A stretch of DNA of 64,000 bases from Chaetoceros tenuissimus (taxonomy: Eukaryota > Bacillariophyta > Thalassiosirophyceae > Chaetocerotales > Chaetocerotaceae): NCBI GenBank assembly GCA_021927905.1, contig BLLK01000064.1, forward strand, positions 58,440 to 122,439, written 5' to 3'. Shown piece by piece: positions 9,446-20,420 of this stretch; within the stretch, counting starts at the first letter, position 1; every line of letters starts with the position of its first letter. A program made the position numbers and the translations under genes. The notes below the pieces were generated by a model. It did not search any database, was not told the origin of the DNA, and saw only the letters and a list, made by a program, of their open reading frames with translations.

Positions 9446-11167
9446 ATGACCGTCGTATCAACTGAATGCAGTGAAAAGGACGTAGTGTTTAAAAAAGAAT
9501 CAAACAATACTGTCTACTGTTTGGCAAAAAGTATACTCGAGACCGCCTTAGAAAAGGTAGGAACGGGAGGGCTGACCACAACAGATAGCAGCGCTGAGCT
9601 TGAATCCTTTTTAGATATTTCTTCTATGAAGGTGATGGATCAGACTGGTTCTATTGTTGATAGCGACAATGACTTACCTTACTTGACGAGCTTTTTGGCA
9701 AAAGATTGGCTCCAATATGAAGACATTGGCAAGAACTTGCGTACAAAAATTAGTTGGACACAGACAGCTTGTGTTTGTAACGATGCAACATGTACTGCAC
9801 CTTATGCTGTGGATTTTATTGGTATATTTGATGTCAAGAAAGGGCAAGCTAGAGGTAGATCCATGATTGTCTTCCTTGGAGAGGATGGAAATCCTTTACC
9901 ATGCTTGACTCATGTGGACTTGCCTCCTATTCAAAATCTTACTATATCAGGATCTTGTGAGTCCACCGTGGAAAGTAGGAATAAGTGTAAAGAATTTGTT
10001 GGCATGGACCCGACTCCTAATAGCTGGAGGTGCGTCGAGTGTGAAGAGGGGAACTCAGGTGACGGATCAGGTGGTATCGATGGATTAGAAATATTGCTAG
10101 ATGGGAAAATTGTGGCTCGATCTCTTAACGCCACCGAAACAACTGGGTTGAGATATCCAAACAACACAATCGATGATGAGTTAGACGCTCTGAAGTTCCC
10201 GCCTGTCATTTTACCTGGAATAGATTTGGATGTAAAAATAGTGGGATTGAAGGTAGTGGATTCTAGTACAGGACCTATTGATATGACTGAAGCAGCCGAA
10301 GACTTTGTACATGGTGGGGTGAAAGCCATGACTGACTTCATTGTTGGGAACACATTTGGAGATGACTTTAATGAAGACAATCCTGCTTCAGAGGCAACAC
10401 TTGCCGATATCATTCGCTCCTACGATATTCTTTCTCACACAGCTCTTGTAAATTTTGCGAGATTAAATAGAGGAAATAAAACAGTCATCGATAAGGTAGC
10501 ATCACTACCCATTTATAAAACAATGGAAACACAGCATCCAGATCCGCTGCCATTACAAGAGATTTTGAGTGGTATAACATTGCTTCTAATTTCTATCTGT
10601 GCTTTAGGGACTGTGTTAGGTTCTTCTGCTAGGAAAATCAAGAACTCGAAGAAGGAAAAGGTGAAGAGAAATTTCATATTCAAGGAGACAATTGCTTGCT
10701 TGAAGTCAGGATTTCATCTTTCCTTGCCGATCATTGCCTCTCTAGTAATAGTTGCCCTTGAAACATCCGCATATGCACTGAACTGGAAAGAAGAGAATGA
10801 GCTACTCAGCTTCAAGAAATCCATTGCATATACTGAGGTGAAGGGCGCAGATCGCCTTCCACTTACGACAGGGAGTATGATGTTAGGTGCCTTAAATGGA
10901 ACTGCTTTCATAGTTAATACTTATGTTACTGAGATTAGCGACGCAAGTGCTGATAGGGGATCGGTCTTTGTTGCTGGTGCTGTAGTCTCAGTGGTAGGAT
11001 TAGTCCTATCAATTTGGTATGGTTATTTCATTGAAGCTGAGGATGAGGGAAAGGAGAGTGAAAGAAACGAGATTGAGGGTAATGAAGAATATGATGAAGA
11101 GAAGGGGTCTACTGCAGTAGAAAACCCTAATGCGATAAAGAATAGTACTCGTAAGAAAACTAGCTAA
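9446..11167 (+). CDS. Hypothetical membrane protein with Cys-containing ectodomain
   Basis: A 573-residue frame; an in-frame stop at 9416 and no earlier Met make the ATG at 9446 the start unless an upstream exon exists. The first 360 residues look like an extracytoplasmic domain, with Cys clusters (ACVCNDATC near 111, CVECEE near 195) and several N-glycosylation sequons. Four hydrophobic segments follow at about 372-392, 417-440, 472-490 and 497-518, then an acidic tail ending in basic residues. An ectodomain without a signal sequence is odd and hints at a missing 5' exon. The family is not recognised. Confidence 0.75.
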   Translation: MTVVSTECSEKDVVFKKESNNTVYCLAKSILETALEKVGTGGLTTTDSSAELESFLDISSMKVMDQTGSIVDSDNDLPYLTSFLAKDWLQYEDIGKNLRTKISWTQTACVCNDATCTAPYAVDFIGIFDVKKGQARGRSMIVFLGEDGNPLPCLTHVDLPPIQNLTISGSCESTVESRNKCKEFVGMDPTPNSWRCVECEEGNSGDGSGGIDGLEILLDGKIVARSLNATETTGLRYPNNTIDDELDALKFPPVILPGIDLDVKIVGLKVVDSSTGPIDMTEAAEDFVHGGVKAMTDFIVGNTFGDDFNEDNPASEATLADIIRSYDILSHTALVNFARLNRGNKTVIDKVASLPIYKTMETQHPDPLPLQEILSGITLLLISICALGTVLGSSARKIKNSKKEKVKRNFIFKETIACLKSGFHLSLPIIASLVIVALETSAYALNWKEENELLSFKKSIAYTEVKGADRLPLTTGSMMLGALNGTAFIVNTYVTEISDASADRGSVFVAGAVVSVVGLVLSIWYGYFIEAEDEGKESERNEIEGNEEYDEEKGSTAVENPNAIKNSTRKKTS

Positions 11168-11545
11168 AGGAGGGAACTCTAGACGAACTTAAATTTCGAA
11201 TATTCTTCGAAGTCAAAAGCTAGAAACATGCATATGACCCGCAGCAATACATGAAATGAAATACCTAAGTAGCAAGTAATTAGATCTAATACTAGTAAGG
11301 TATTGTTTATATTGATTAGTGGTTCCATACTATTCGATTTCCAAGAGACACTTTTCCCTCATCATTCATTGGGTGCAGATCATTTCTCTAATTACACACA
11401 TATTCTCTCTTCTGCTTTCATTCTTTCACCCTACATACACTAACTAGCGTCAATCGCATCTCTTAGCTAAAGTCTAATGCTTAGTTTTAAACATGTTATA
11501 ATTCATTCCAATATCTTTTCCTCACAAACACCATTCAAAGAAGGA
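11168..11545. other. Intergenic region between convergent genes
   Basis: 3' flanks of the membrane-protein gene and ERO1. AT- and CT-rich; no ORF, RNA gene or repeat seen. Confidence 0.5.
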
Positions 11546-12781
11546 TTATGCCTTCATCTTGTTGCAAAATTCGACTGCAGTTGAGAACTTGGAAAGTGTA
11601 GTCATGAGTGCAGCCAATTCCACTCTATGGATTCTATTGACATCTCCACCTTCTCCAGTACGACCTAACAAAACTTGGAACGCAGTACTAAGTCCCATTG
11701 CACCAATCTTTCCATGCAAGCGACACTTGTTACACTGAACACAATTCATGATACGAAACAAGTCTCTAGTTCTCAATCTAGCTTCCCATAGGGCCTGAGA
11801 AGACTCTTCATCTTTCAAGGCATGATCATGCAACTTTTTATAAGCCACAGAGATGTTATCATCATGTAAAAGAGGCGAATCCAAAACATCCTTGAGTGGA
11901 GCAGCCGCTTCCTCATCAATTTTTCCCGATTCACAATCTTTCAACAATCTCTCTTTAGCCTGTCCAGCAGCCGAAAGCAAAAGCATGTAACCAAAGTAAA
12001 GATTTTCAATAGCTTGTGGCGTCTCACCCTTTTCACTTAACCTTCTATCAAATTCAGCCTGTGGATCCGTCCATTGACAATCTTCATCAAATTCCTCCTC
12101 CTCCTCAATCTTTTTCTCAATACCCTTGATGATATGACAAGAAATACACGAATGCAAACCACTCACAGCCTTGTTAAAGTCCGCTTTCCAATTATCCGCA
12201 TCGTATTCATCCATGGTATCATCATCATGGAATGCGATACGGTTATGAATAAAGTGCCATATTTCAGCCCCATCGTATCCTGTAAATTCTTCTGGGAATT
12301 GTGAGATATCGTAATAGTCTTCTGATGGCATATCCCATCTTGCCCATCCGTCTAGTTCAAAGTCATGTTCGTCAAAGTCTACTGTTCGGATGGAATCAGG
12401 TACCTACAGACACAGTCAAGATAAAGAAAGATATGAGAAAAAGAGTGTCACGATCAAGAGAGCAAACTGTTTCTACTGACTCACCTCCTCTTCATCGACA
12501 GGATAAATTTCACAAGTTTCTGAATAACATTCAAACAACTCCTGAGGCATATATTCACAACTTCCCAGCATATCAACGGAATAAAGTCTAAAATAAGGCT
12601 TTTCCCTCAACATTTCCAACTTGGGTTCAATCTCTCCATTCAATTCATTAATGACGTTGATACCCGGTGTCAATGCTTCTGTTGATGCTGATAAGTTGAG
12701 ACGTGTCGATGTCGTCTTGAGGGTTGGCATCTGGAATGCTTGAGTTTGGGAAACGAGGAGTAGCAGGGATACGATTTTCAT
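11546..12781 (-). CDS. ERO1: Endoplasmic reticulum oxidoreductin ERO1 (two exons)
   Basis: Exons 12781-12485 and 12403-11546 (81-nt intron, donor GAG/GTGAGT, acceptor TGTAG/G) encode 384 residues. ERO1 is the FAD-dependent thiol oxidase that reoxidises protein disulfide isomerase in the ER. A signal peptide covers residues 1-15. The outer shuttle pair is Cys85/Cys90 (CYSETC) and the inner active site is CVQCNKC with Cys320, Cys323 and Cys326; the order (flexible CxxxxC first, CxxCxxC late) is that of ERO1. Family signatures KPYFRLYSVD, YDGAEIWHFIH and SGLHSCISCH lie between. It is at the short end for the family. No KDEL-type end is present, as is usual for ERO1. Confidence 0.95.
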
Positions 12782-13344
12782 TTTGAACTTCTTGAAATGA
12801 GATGTGTGATGTCAATCTTTATCAGGCTGATTTTCAATTGTCTTTTGAATAAGTAAAGCAAGTAAGTCTTTTGTCAAGCTTTTTGAATAGCTAATCTCAA
12901 AGGTAATTTCAAAAAAGGGTTCTTTGCCTTGACACAATAAGAAAGCTTCATTCAGTTTGATGCAAATATCTTTTGATGTGTGTTTTCGGCACGAGAAGAT
13001 TGAAGATTGGAAGCGTTGTGTGTCTTTATCTTTTCTTCTTTCCCTTTGTTTTTCTTTTGCTTTGTTGTCCACCAACCAATGTGTAAATCTGACTTCACAT
13101 TTCTATTTTGTACATGATGGATCTTTTCCTCTCTTTTTTTTGGAAGAACAGAGAATAGACAAGACACATCAACAAGAGTTTCGACTACGTTTACATTTAC
13201 TTTTGATAATACTTGCTTTAAGATATACTCTAGAAGCAGTACATTAGCAACACCTTATACTCTGACATTTGATAGAGTGATCACAAAACACAGATACCAG
13301 ATACTTCTACTATTGACTGCCTCTTCTATCTGAAAAGCTCTGTG
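12782..13344. other. Divergent promoter region
   Basis: Shared upstream DNA of ERO1 (minus) and the large plastid-targeted protein (plus). Small ORFs on both strands are compositional shadows of CT/AG-rich tracts near 13020-13150. No known motif was recognised. Confidence 0.45.
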
Positions 13345-16300
13345 ATGAAATTCTCAAATGAAATCTTGACACTCTCGGCAGTACTTTTAAAAGTATTATC
13401 CATCCATGCGTTTCAAACAAATCTTCAGCCATTAAGCCAGTCATCATCTATAACTCATCGACAACCTGTACATTTACCACGAAAATCAACAAGACTACAT
13501 GCCAACACACGAAATGCAAACCCAATCATTTTATTTCAAAAAGTAGTGAGAGCACCTACCAAAACTCAATCACAGATATTCCTTCCATCTTTAATTGAAT
13601 ACATTCAAAATCAATTTGAATTACCGAAACAACTTCCAATGATTTATGAATCTTTTATACCGCAGGATATAGGAGAAAATGATAAATATTCTATATTGGA
13701 ATGGAATAGTAGTCTAAGTTCTAACCCTGATGAAACGAGAATGGAAGTGGAAATTGTAGGGATTTATACGGAACAAGATGAAATCTCAAAAGCTTTGACA
13801 CCGTCCATGGCCATGGTGGTTGTCAAGAAAATGAATGTAGATGCTGCAATAGATGTCATGATGAAACGCATGTTTGAGGATTCCGAACAGAAAATTGTCA
13901 AGGCTTTGGAACATGGGTTGGATGATTTTATAGATGGAAAAATTGATTTGAAAGGCTCAAAGAGTGTATTGAATAATGGAATTGAAATGGATATGGGTGA
14001 TTGGAAGGCTTTGGAGACCATGAATGATTTTGAGGGTATGGAAGATACTTCCTTGGAAGATTTGTTGGTGGCTTCTTCTGGGAAATCTGTCATGGATGTA
14101 GATGCAGTCGATGTTGTAGATTCGAATAAGAATAATGACGTTGGAAAGGACAAGCAAGGCGTTATTGATGCGGAAATTAGGATAGAAAAGGATGCGGAAC
14201 CAGATTTTGCAGTACAAGCTGCCAAAGCAGCTGCAGCTAGAAGAAAAGAAGAACAGGCAAAACAAGTCTCAACTGGAGGAGACTTTGCAGTTCAAGCTGC
14301 AAAGGCTGCGGCGAAAAAGCTAAAGAAAAAGGTCAAGAGGAAAAAGGCTGTCAAAACTAGAGTGAAAAAGGAAGCTTCTACGGAAGTGAAAAGGACTTCA
14401 ACACCAGTAGCAAGTCAAACAATGTCTGACATGCCGCAAGGTGTTTCCATGGGCGAACCAATGCCTATGGAACTACCCACCATTGGAAGATCACCCATGC
14501 TTGATAACTTGAGCAAACGAAAAGGAAGTCAGTCATTCCAAGTGAAAATATCAAACTCGGAAACATTCAGGAAGCGAGACAAGGCCTTTGAGAAAACCAT
14601 ACAGCGTAAAATGAAGGCTGATCAAGACAAAGACTCAAAAGAAAGTAAATCACTCAATATTGTAAAAGACGAATCTATCGATGCAAGCAATATGACAGAA
14701 GAGGAGCGTCAAAAGAGTTTAGATGACTTGATGATGAAGCAGCTACAGACTTCTGACGAGGTAGAGGCATCTCCAACTATTGAAAACGGAAAAATCACCA
14801 AAACAGATGCAGAAATTGAAAGAGATATACTGAAAGCTGCCATGGATATTATGCCAGGTACAATCACGGATGAACCAAGTGATGATGATATGTCTGCCGA
14901 GGAACTTCTGAAAAGTATATTAAAATTTGGAGACGAAAAGGAAAAAGAAGAAGCAGACGGAAGTGGGTTTGTGAAGGGAGCATTTTCGAAAGCGAAAGAA
15001 TTGAGTCAGCAGGAGAAAAAGATGGAAGTAGGTGTGAAGGAAAGGGAGCCAACAAATCCTATACTTGAGAATATCAAGTATCCCGATGAACCGAAAAGTG
15101 CAGAAGATGAATTAAAGGATATTTTTGCTGCTGGTGAAAAGATTGCAGAGAGTAGAATGACTACTGTCAAGAGGGATGACGATGCAAACGCTTTGGGAAC
15201 TCCAAAAAGTATTGTAACGGAGGAATATGTCCACGATCTCATTGCAGGTGATAAAACAATTGGTGCTGCAAGAAGTTTGGACGATGAACTTGCCCAGCTT
15301 GAGGTTAGAATCTCAAAGACTGTAGGTGAAGATACAGATGCATATGGACCAAATCCTGTCTTTGATGTATTTTCCGGACCAGAGGTTTACAATCCAAATG
15401 TAGACCCTCTTACTTCGGTGAACTGGCCAGGTGCATTACCAAACACTAGAACTGATATCAAATTGCCACCTGAACTTGAAGCAGCTGTAAAAAGCGCTGA
15501 TTTTGCAGCAAAGTTACTTTCCAAAATGGTGGAAGAGGAGCAAGACGATGAGACGAAAGAGTTCTACATTGACGGAAAGAAGATTAACGACGAGCAAGTT
15601 CAACGTCTAAGAAAAGCTGTAGAAGATGGAGTACAGATTGGCCTCATTGATGATCCTATTGAATACATGAAGGAGAGATCTAGATTGCAAATGTTAGTAA
15701 ATGAATTAGTGAACCAACCAGATGAGAGATTTTCCGAAATTGCAGAGTTCTATAAAGATCTTCTCTTGTCTGATAACTTTGCGACGTTATTGAAAGAGAA
15801 CTTGAAGTCAATGGCTGACAAACACTTGGGAGCTAAACGAAGTGGTGAAGACACTTCTGATCTTGACGAGAGGTTGGCTCGTGAAAGAGACATCTTAGGA
15901 AAGTTGGTCCAATATGCGCAGTTACTTTTGAAAGAGGTACAGGCATTGGGTGCTGAACTGGAAACGACTCAAATGGAAGTTATTAGATCTATTTGTAATG
16001 TTGCAATGGATCCTAACCATAAAACTGAAGAAGAAACTGCAGAAGCTTTGACCGATGCTGTACGAGATATGAAACCTCTTCTCGATGAGAACTTTGTTGC
16101 CTACTTGAAATACGCAATTGCTGAAGAAGAGGGGAGATTGGCAAGATCTGGTCTGCTTGACGATCCAGAACATAACCGATGGCTTTTTGTTTTGAAGATT
16201 GTACAAGAAGGTGTATACAATGAGCTTGCTGTTGGAGTTCAACGTTACATTGATCATATTGGATACATTCTTCGAATGAATACAAAGCAAGAACGCAAAG

Positions 16301-16653
16301 AATTATTGTCCAAAATAATTGATGCCATGCCTTCTCTTGATATTCGACCATTTGTCAAAGTAGTTGATAACATTGCAGCTTCGCTTGGACAAGGAAGAAA
16401 AGGTGAATTTGATGCTTCTGTTTTAGGTGGAATGACAAATAAGATTCTTCAATTACGGCGCGATGTTCACGATCTTCTTCCTCCAGAAAGAATAAAGGAG
16501 ATGAGCAAGGAAGCTGATGAATGGGCAGCTAGACGTCAAAAGCAACTAATGGAACAAAGAGGCGTTTCTCAACAACGACTCAAGGCAGCAAGGGAATCTA
16601 TCAATATGGAGGATGAAGTAGGCCGAAGAGGAGAAGTAGAAAGATTCACATAG
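13345..16653 (+). CDS. Large plastid-targeted protein of unknown function
   Basis: A 1102-residue single-exon protein. The first in-frame ATG is at 13345. The N-terminus has a hydrophobic signal peptide ending SIHAF/QTN, followed by a Ser/Arg/His-rich transit region: the bipartite presequence of secondary plastids with Phe at the cleavage site. Residues 60-260 look folded. A Lys/Ala-rich linker holds two copies of DFAVQAAKAAA (residues 287 and 313). A long acidic, probably disordered middle (400-650) precedes a helical C-terminal half (680-1090) without membrane segments. I recognise no enzyme motif. Likely a stromal structural or complex-assembly protein, by inference only. Confidence 0.85.
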   Translation: MKFSNEILTLSAVLLKVLSIHAFQTNLQPLSQSSSITHRQPVHLPRKSTRLHANTRNANPIILFQKVVRAPTKTQSQIFLPSLIEYIQNQFELPKQLPMIYESFIPQDIGENDKYSILEWNSSLSSNPDETRMEVEIVGIYTEQDEISKALTPSMAMVVVKKMNVDAAIDVMMKRMFEDSEQKIVKALEHGLDDFIDGKIDLKGSKSVLNNGIEMDMGDWKALETMNDFEGMEDTSLEDLLVASSGKSVMDVDAVDVVDSNKNNDVGKDKQGVIDAEIRIEKDAEPDFAVQAAKAAAARRKEEQAKQVSTGGDFAVQAAKAAAKKLKKKVKRKKAVKTRVKKEASTEVKRTSTPVASQTMSDMPQGVSMGEPMPMELPTIGRSPMLDNLSKRKGSQSFQVKISNSETFRKRDKAFEKTIQRKMKADQDKDSKESKSLNIVKDESIDASNMTEEERQKSLDDLMMKQLQTSDEVEASPTIENGKITKTDAEIERDILKAAMDIMPGTITDEPSDDDMSAEELLKSILKFGDEKEKEEADGSGFVKGAFSKAKELSQQEKKMEVGVKEREPTNPILENIKYPDEPKSAEDELKDIFAAGEKIAESRMTTVKRDDDANALGTPKSIVTEEYVHDLIAGDKTIGAARSLDDELAQLEVRISKTVGEDTDAYGPNPVFDVFSGPEVYNPNVDPLTSVNWPGALPNTRTDIKLPPELEAAVKSADFAAKLLSKMVEEEQDDETKEFYIDGKKINDEQVQRLRKAVEDGVQIGLIDDPIEYMKERSRLQMLVNELVNQPDERFSEIAEFYKDLLLSDNFATLLKENLKSMADKHLGAKRSGEDTSDLDERLARERDILGKLVQYAQLLLKEVQALGAELETTQMEVIRSICNVAMDPNHKTEEETAEALTDAVRDMKPLLDENFVAYLKYAIAEEEGRLARSGLLDDPEHNRWLFVLKIVQEGVYNELAVGVQRYIDHIGYILRMNTKQERKELLSKIIDAMPSLDIRPFVKVVDNIAASLGQGRKGEFDASVLGGMTNKILQLRRDVHDLLPPERIKEMSKEADEWAARRQKQLMEQRGVSQQRLKAARESINMEDEVGRRGEVERFT

Positions 16654-16766
16654 GAACAACAATAATGTAATTTGCTTTTTTAACTGTACGAATCTTACAA
16701 TGGCAGCAATACTATATATATTATTTTAATTTAGCTAGCAACTTCAGCGACACTTTCAAGGGCAAT

Positions 16767-18008
16767 TTAGGAGTCAGTCGACACTTCAACGGGTCGAACT
16801 TGCTTATCAGGATCTTCACCACGATCGATGGATTCTCCTCCAAATCCTAGTTGACCATTGTCATTTTGTCCAAACACAAATGTTTTCCCGGACTTACTGC
16901 TCAAGACAGTATGTGCATAACCAGCACTGATATGAATGATTTCACCAGCATCTTTTGGTAGATCTACTTTCTTTGGTAGATATACGGGACCTTCTCCATC
17001 ATCCTCTTCGTCGTCATCGTCGTCATCAAATACTCTTGGATCACTTTGAACTCCGCATTGACCAACATCATTAGCACCAAATGCATAGACATGTCCGTCT
17101 TTGCCCAAAATGACACTATGATTTGCCCCAGCTGCAACTTGCTTTGCTTCTGTCGGCAATGTTACTTGTGCAGCAACTTGATCAACGTCTTTGATCCCTC
17201 TTTGTCCATCATCTCCACAACCAAATGAAAACACTTTGCCACTCAAAGTTTTCACCAACGTGTGACAATATCCACCTTCCACCTGTTGAACGACTTCATT
17301 ATTCATCTCTTTGACTTGAGTCATGGAATTCAAATTTTTTGGCCCTGCCCCACACTGTTTATTTTGATTCTCTCCAGTACAAAACAACTTTCCTTCACTA
17401 CTGATTGCAAATGTGTTATAAAACCCAGAACCAAGCTTTTCAATCTTTTGCTTCATTCCGTTTACCAGTGGCACTTCTGCTTCTCTTGGTTCAGGATCCA
17501 CAGGTAAGTTTGATGCATCTGCTCCATCTTTACCAATTTTTCTCCCAAGTTGACCAAGCTGTCCTGCGCCAAATGTCAATATTCGTCCAGTATTTAGTAA
17601 TACTGCCGAATGATATGCTCCACCAGTGATATCCACCACTTTTTCCATGTTTCCGTTCATATCTTTCTTCAAAGGCAATTGGACCTCTATTGGAGATTTC
17701 CCGACGTCAGATGCAAATCTACCTTGACCCAGAGCTGGAATGACACCATCTAAATTGCCTTCTGTAAAAGTTCCACATCCCCACGAATACAATTTACCTG
17801 ATTCTCCAAGTGCTAAATTATGATAATAGGATGCATACACAAACTTCACATGTGCTGGGATATGTACTGGACGAAATTTGAATAAAGATGAATCCAGTGG
17901 AAGTTGCCGACACCAACCGAGGCCACAAGCTCCTGCTGACCATATCTGGCCACTACTTGTTTTATGTAGCGTATGCTCTCCACCTGCGTAGGATGTAGGA
18001 TGGGGCAT
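16767..18008 (-). CDS. RCC1-type beta-propeller protein
   Basis: A 413-residue protein composed almost wholly of RCC1 repeats. The family pattern (a hydrophobic strand, then FGxGxxGQLG and a His-containing turn such as AAGANHSV or SAGYAHTV) recurs about seven times, for example FGAGQLGQLG, FGANDVGQCG and FGQNDNGQLG. RCC1 propellers act as guanine nucleotide exchange factors or as binding platforms in trafficking and ubiquitin ligases; this one has no additional domain, so its partner cannot be told. An acidic Asp/Glu run lies in the loop near residue 340. The start is the ATG at 18008 and the gene has no introns. Confidence 0.9.
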   Translation of the reverse strand: MPHPTSYAGGEHTLHKTSSGQIWSAGACGLGWCRQLPLDSSLFKFRPVHIPAHVKFVYASYYHNLALGESGKLYSWGCGTFTEGNLDGVIPALGQGRFASDVGKSPIEVQLPLKKDMNGNMEKVVDITGGAYHSAVLLNTGRILTFGAGQLGQLGRKIGKDGADASNLPVDPEPREAEVPLVNGMKQKIEKLGSGFYNTFAISSEGKLFCTGENQNKQCGAGPKNLNSMTQVKEMNNEVVQQVEGGYCHTLVKTLSGKVFSFGCGDDGQRGIKDVDQVAAQVTLPTEAKQVAAGANHSVILGKDGHVYAFGANDVGQCGVQSDPRVFDDDDDDEEDDGEGPVYLPKKVDLPKDAGEIIHISAGYAHTVLSSKSGKTFVFGQNDNGQLGFGGESIDRGEDPDKQVRPVEVSTDS

Positions 18009-19202
18009 TTTATTGAAATCCTTAGCTATTCCAGATGTTGTTTATGAGGAAGCATAGAAGCATAAGATGTAAAATATTTTGGATTTGGAGCTCTGACTAT
18101 GACGCTGTTCGTCAGTCTCATCAATTCGAGAATGTTCCGAGATATTTTACACTGATTTAGAAATTGACAGCGACCTCCTACCTATCGGAGACCTACTTTA
18201 ATCATCTACGATTAGGCATCAAGTCTTCATTCTTGTTAAAGTATATAGGCCAAGTCGGACAGCGAGATCTTATTCCAGAAAAAGATAAAAAAATGAAATG
18301 AAAATACCGGGCATTAATCCATCAATTAGCTATTTTTATTATGAAATTGAAATTATTTCATAATTATATTCGAATAGGATGATACATATTAATATATCTT
18401 CAAAGTAATGATGACGTATTCTGTACTATAATGGAAAGAATAGGGGTGCTACAATCTATAATAAGTCGAGTACTTCGCATTAGTTGTAATGCTCAAATCA
18501 TGACCTCTCCAAGATCAGCTTTTCTTTCTCATCCATCAATAGCATATGTGTTAAAAATGAAAGCAGATAAAAAGTATTCATCTGCGAAGTTCAGGGGGTT
18601 AATACTAGCACTAATGTAATGTGCTTTTCTATTTTGACGAAACAAAAATCATCTTGAAAGCTCTTATCTTGTCACCTTCAAGAACCAAATATTCAAATAG
18701 AAATCAGAGATCTATACATAAATAAAGTAGCTCTTGCAATTAGATTTACTCTCAAATTTCTTATTGAATACAACGAGGTAGGAAAGACAGCTAAATTGTA
18801 GTTTATCAAAAACCCGGAAATGCAATGTCGGCTCCATTTATCTTTTATGGGATTCACGTCAACGTTGCCTCATTCTTGTTTAAGATTCGGACATCCTACA
18901 ATCATAGTCGGTCCTCTTTTCCAACAATGACGTATTTGTTTATTTGACACCACTATGACGTCAGACATGATGAGAACAATGACGCATAGGATCTTAAGTG
19001 AATGACGTCATAGACTTATTTTCTCAATGAAAACAATGACGTTACTAGTGTAAATACAAGAAAGAGAAAAAAGCTTTTCAAAAATGCTTTCCCAGGTGAT
19101 ATTTTGGATACATGATTTATTTGAATAAATGTATTGGTCATGATAAGTCTATAACTTATTCAGGTACCCGAAAAATTTGTTTACTCTTTCGATCATCGAT
19201 TT
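18009..19202. other. Long intergenic region
   Basis: About 1.2 kb upstream of the RCC1 gene and downstream of the Ser/Lys-rich gene. A 62-codon plus-strand ORF at 18431 has no coding character. The notable content is the motif cluster at 18925-19042, described separately. Confidence 0.5.
18925..19042. promoter_or_regulatory. Cluster of CRE-like TGACGT motifs
   Basis: Within 118 bp stand CAATGACGT (18925 and 19034), CAATGACGC (18977) and two full palindromes TGACGTCA (18956 and 19003). TGACGT/ACGTCA elements are known in the diatom Phaeodactylum as CO2/cAMP-responsive sites bound by bZIP factors. The cluster is about 0.9 kb from the RCC1 start and on the 3' side of the gene at 19203, so its target is unclear. 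Function is inferred from motif form only. Confidence 0.4.
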
Positions 19203-20420
19203 TCAGATCTTGAATACTGTGTCAGTAAAGTTCATAATATCTTTTGAAAGGTCCAACTCTCTTCTCAACTCCTGAATCCATTCAGACCTAGCTTTGACTT
19301 TTGCTTCGTATGAATCAGGGCTTTCTTCCTCATCCTCACAGTCATTCAGACAATCCAAGTCTGTACTTGTTCGACTAGATTCAAGGTCATTTTCTTCAAA
19401 TTCAATTCGAAAAGAATCAGAATCAAGAGCAGATGATTGATCTTTAATAGTAGAAATATCTTTACTTGTCATTGTGTGTGACGAAGGAGCAGACTTTGCC
19501 TGGGCAACTTCTGATAGGTAAGTATTTTCGAATTCTTGCTGTATACTTGGAAAGGAATAAGTTGTCTTACAATCCAGGGACACCATATCATCATTTTCAT
19601 ATGTATTGTTTCCAAGCGATTTACACTCAGATTTGTAAGTCTCTCCATAGGACGTATAACTTTCCTCTTGAGGTAAAGTTTCAATGCTAACAAATGATGG
19701 CACTGGAGTACAAAATGAAGATTCATCGTCCTCACAAAATAGATTCAGCCTATTCATCTCTCTGACCAGAGGCTCTTTATTCTCATCAATGACATGAAGT
19801 GGCTGCTTCGTTGCTTTTATTTTGTATGATTTAGAAGATCCTTTCTTTTGAACTCTAGACTTTTGCTCACATTCGAAACTCTTGTCACAAACTTTGGACG
19901 AAACGTTTTTCACTTTGTATTCACTGTTGGTTTCATCTTCCACGAGGTGACGACAAGGTGAGACTCCCTTCTCTACTACTTTTCTTCGTCGATTTGATTT
20001 AGTAAGCTTTGGTATTGTAGTTTTTGCCCGAATCGATTTATTGCCCTTGGTGCCCGTTTGAACTCCTTGAGTTGGTGTCTTGACTTTAGCATCTATACTT
20101 CTTAGATTGGATTTCTTTGGAAAGCTTGTCATGACAGATGCATTTTTCTGTTGAACCACTTTCGTGTTCGATTCACTAGCTCCCACGTCTGTAGTCGAAT
20201 CTACACCCACTACACTGCTCTTCTTCTTTTCAAAAGTTGCAACACTGTATTCATCGTCAATCTCCTGACGATTCAGTGAAATCGTTTCTTGATTCGAAAC
20301 CGTGAGTGGATTCTTGGTTATATTGGGTGAGAGAGCCGCAGCTAGTTTGGATTCATACTCGGATACTTCATATATTTCATTATAAACGCTTTCTGTCCAA
20401 TGCTGAGTATTACTTGACAT
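19203..20420 (-). CDS. Ser/Lys-rich hypothetical protein
   Basis: A 405-residue frame from the ATG at 20420 (the frame runs a little further upstream without ATG). The sequence is dominated by Ser, Lys, Glu and Asp, with a basic cluster (KSNRRRKVVEKGV) near residue 145 that could act as a nuclear localisation signal, and a short helical end rich in Arg and Glu. No folded domain was recognised. It lies 180 bp downstream of the CRAL-TRIO gene on the same strand, as a separate unit. Confidence 0.65.
   Translation of the reverse strand: MSSNTQHWTESVYNEIYEVSEYESKLAAALSPNITKNPLTVSNQETISLNRQEIDDEYSVATFEKKKSSVVGVDSTTDVGASESNTKVVQQKNASVMTSFPKKSNLRSIDAKVKTPTQGVQTGTKGNKSIRAKTTIPKLTKSNRRRKVVEKGVSPCRHLVEDETNSEYKVKNVSSKVCDKSFECEQKSRVQKKGSSKSYKIKATKQPLHVIDENKEPLVREMNRLNLFCEDDESSFCTPVPSFVSIETLPQEESYTSYGETYKSECKSLGNNTYENDDMVSLDCKTTYSFPSIQQEFENTYLSEVAQAKSAPSSHTMTSKDISTIKDQSSALDSDSFRIEFEENDLESSRTSTDLDCLNDCEDEEESPDSYEAKVKARSEWIQELRRELDLSKDIMNFTDTVFKI

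Noticed and set aside
12812-13247. Overlapping ORFs on both strands between ERO1 and the plastid gene
   Set aside because: Composition follows CT/AG-rich promoter DNA; no start context or similarity supports coding.
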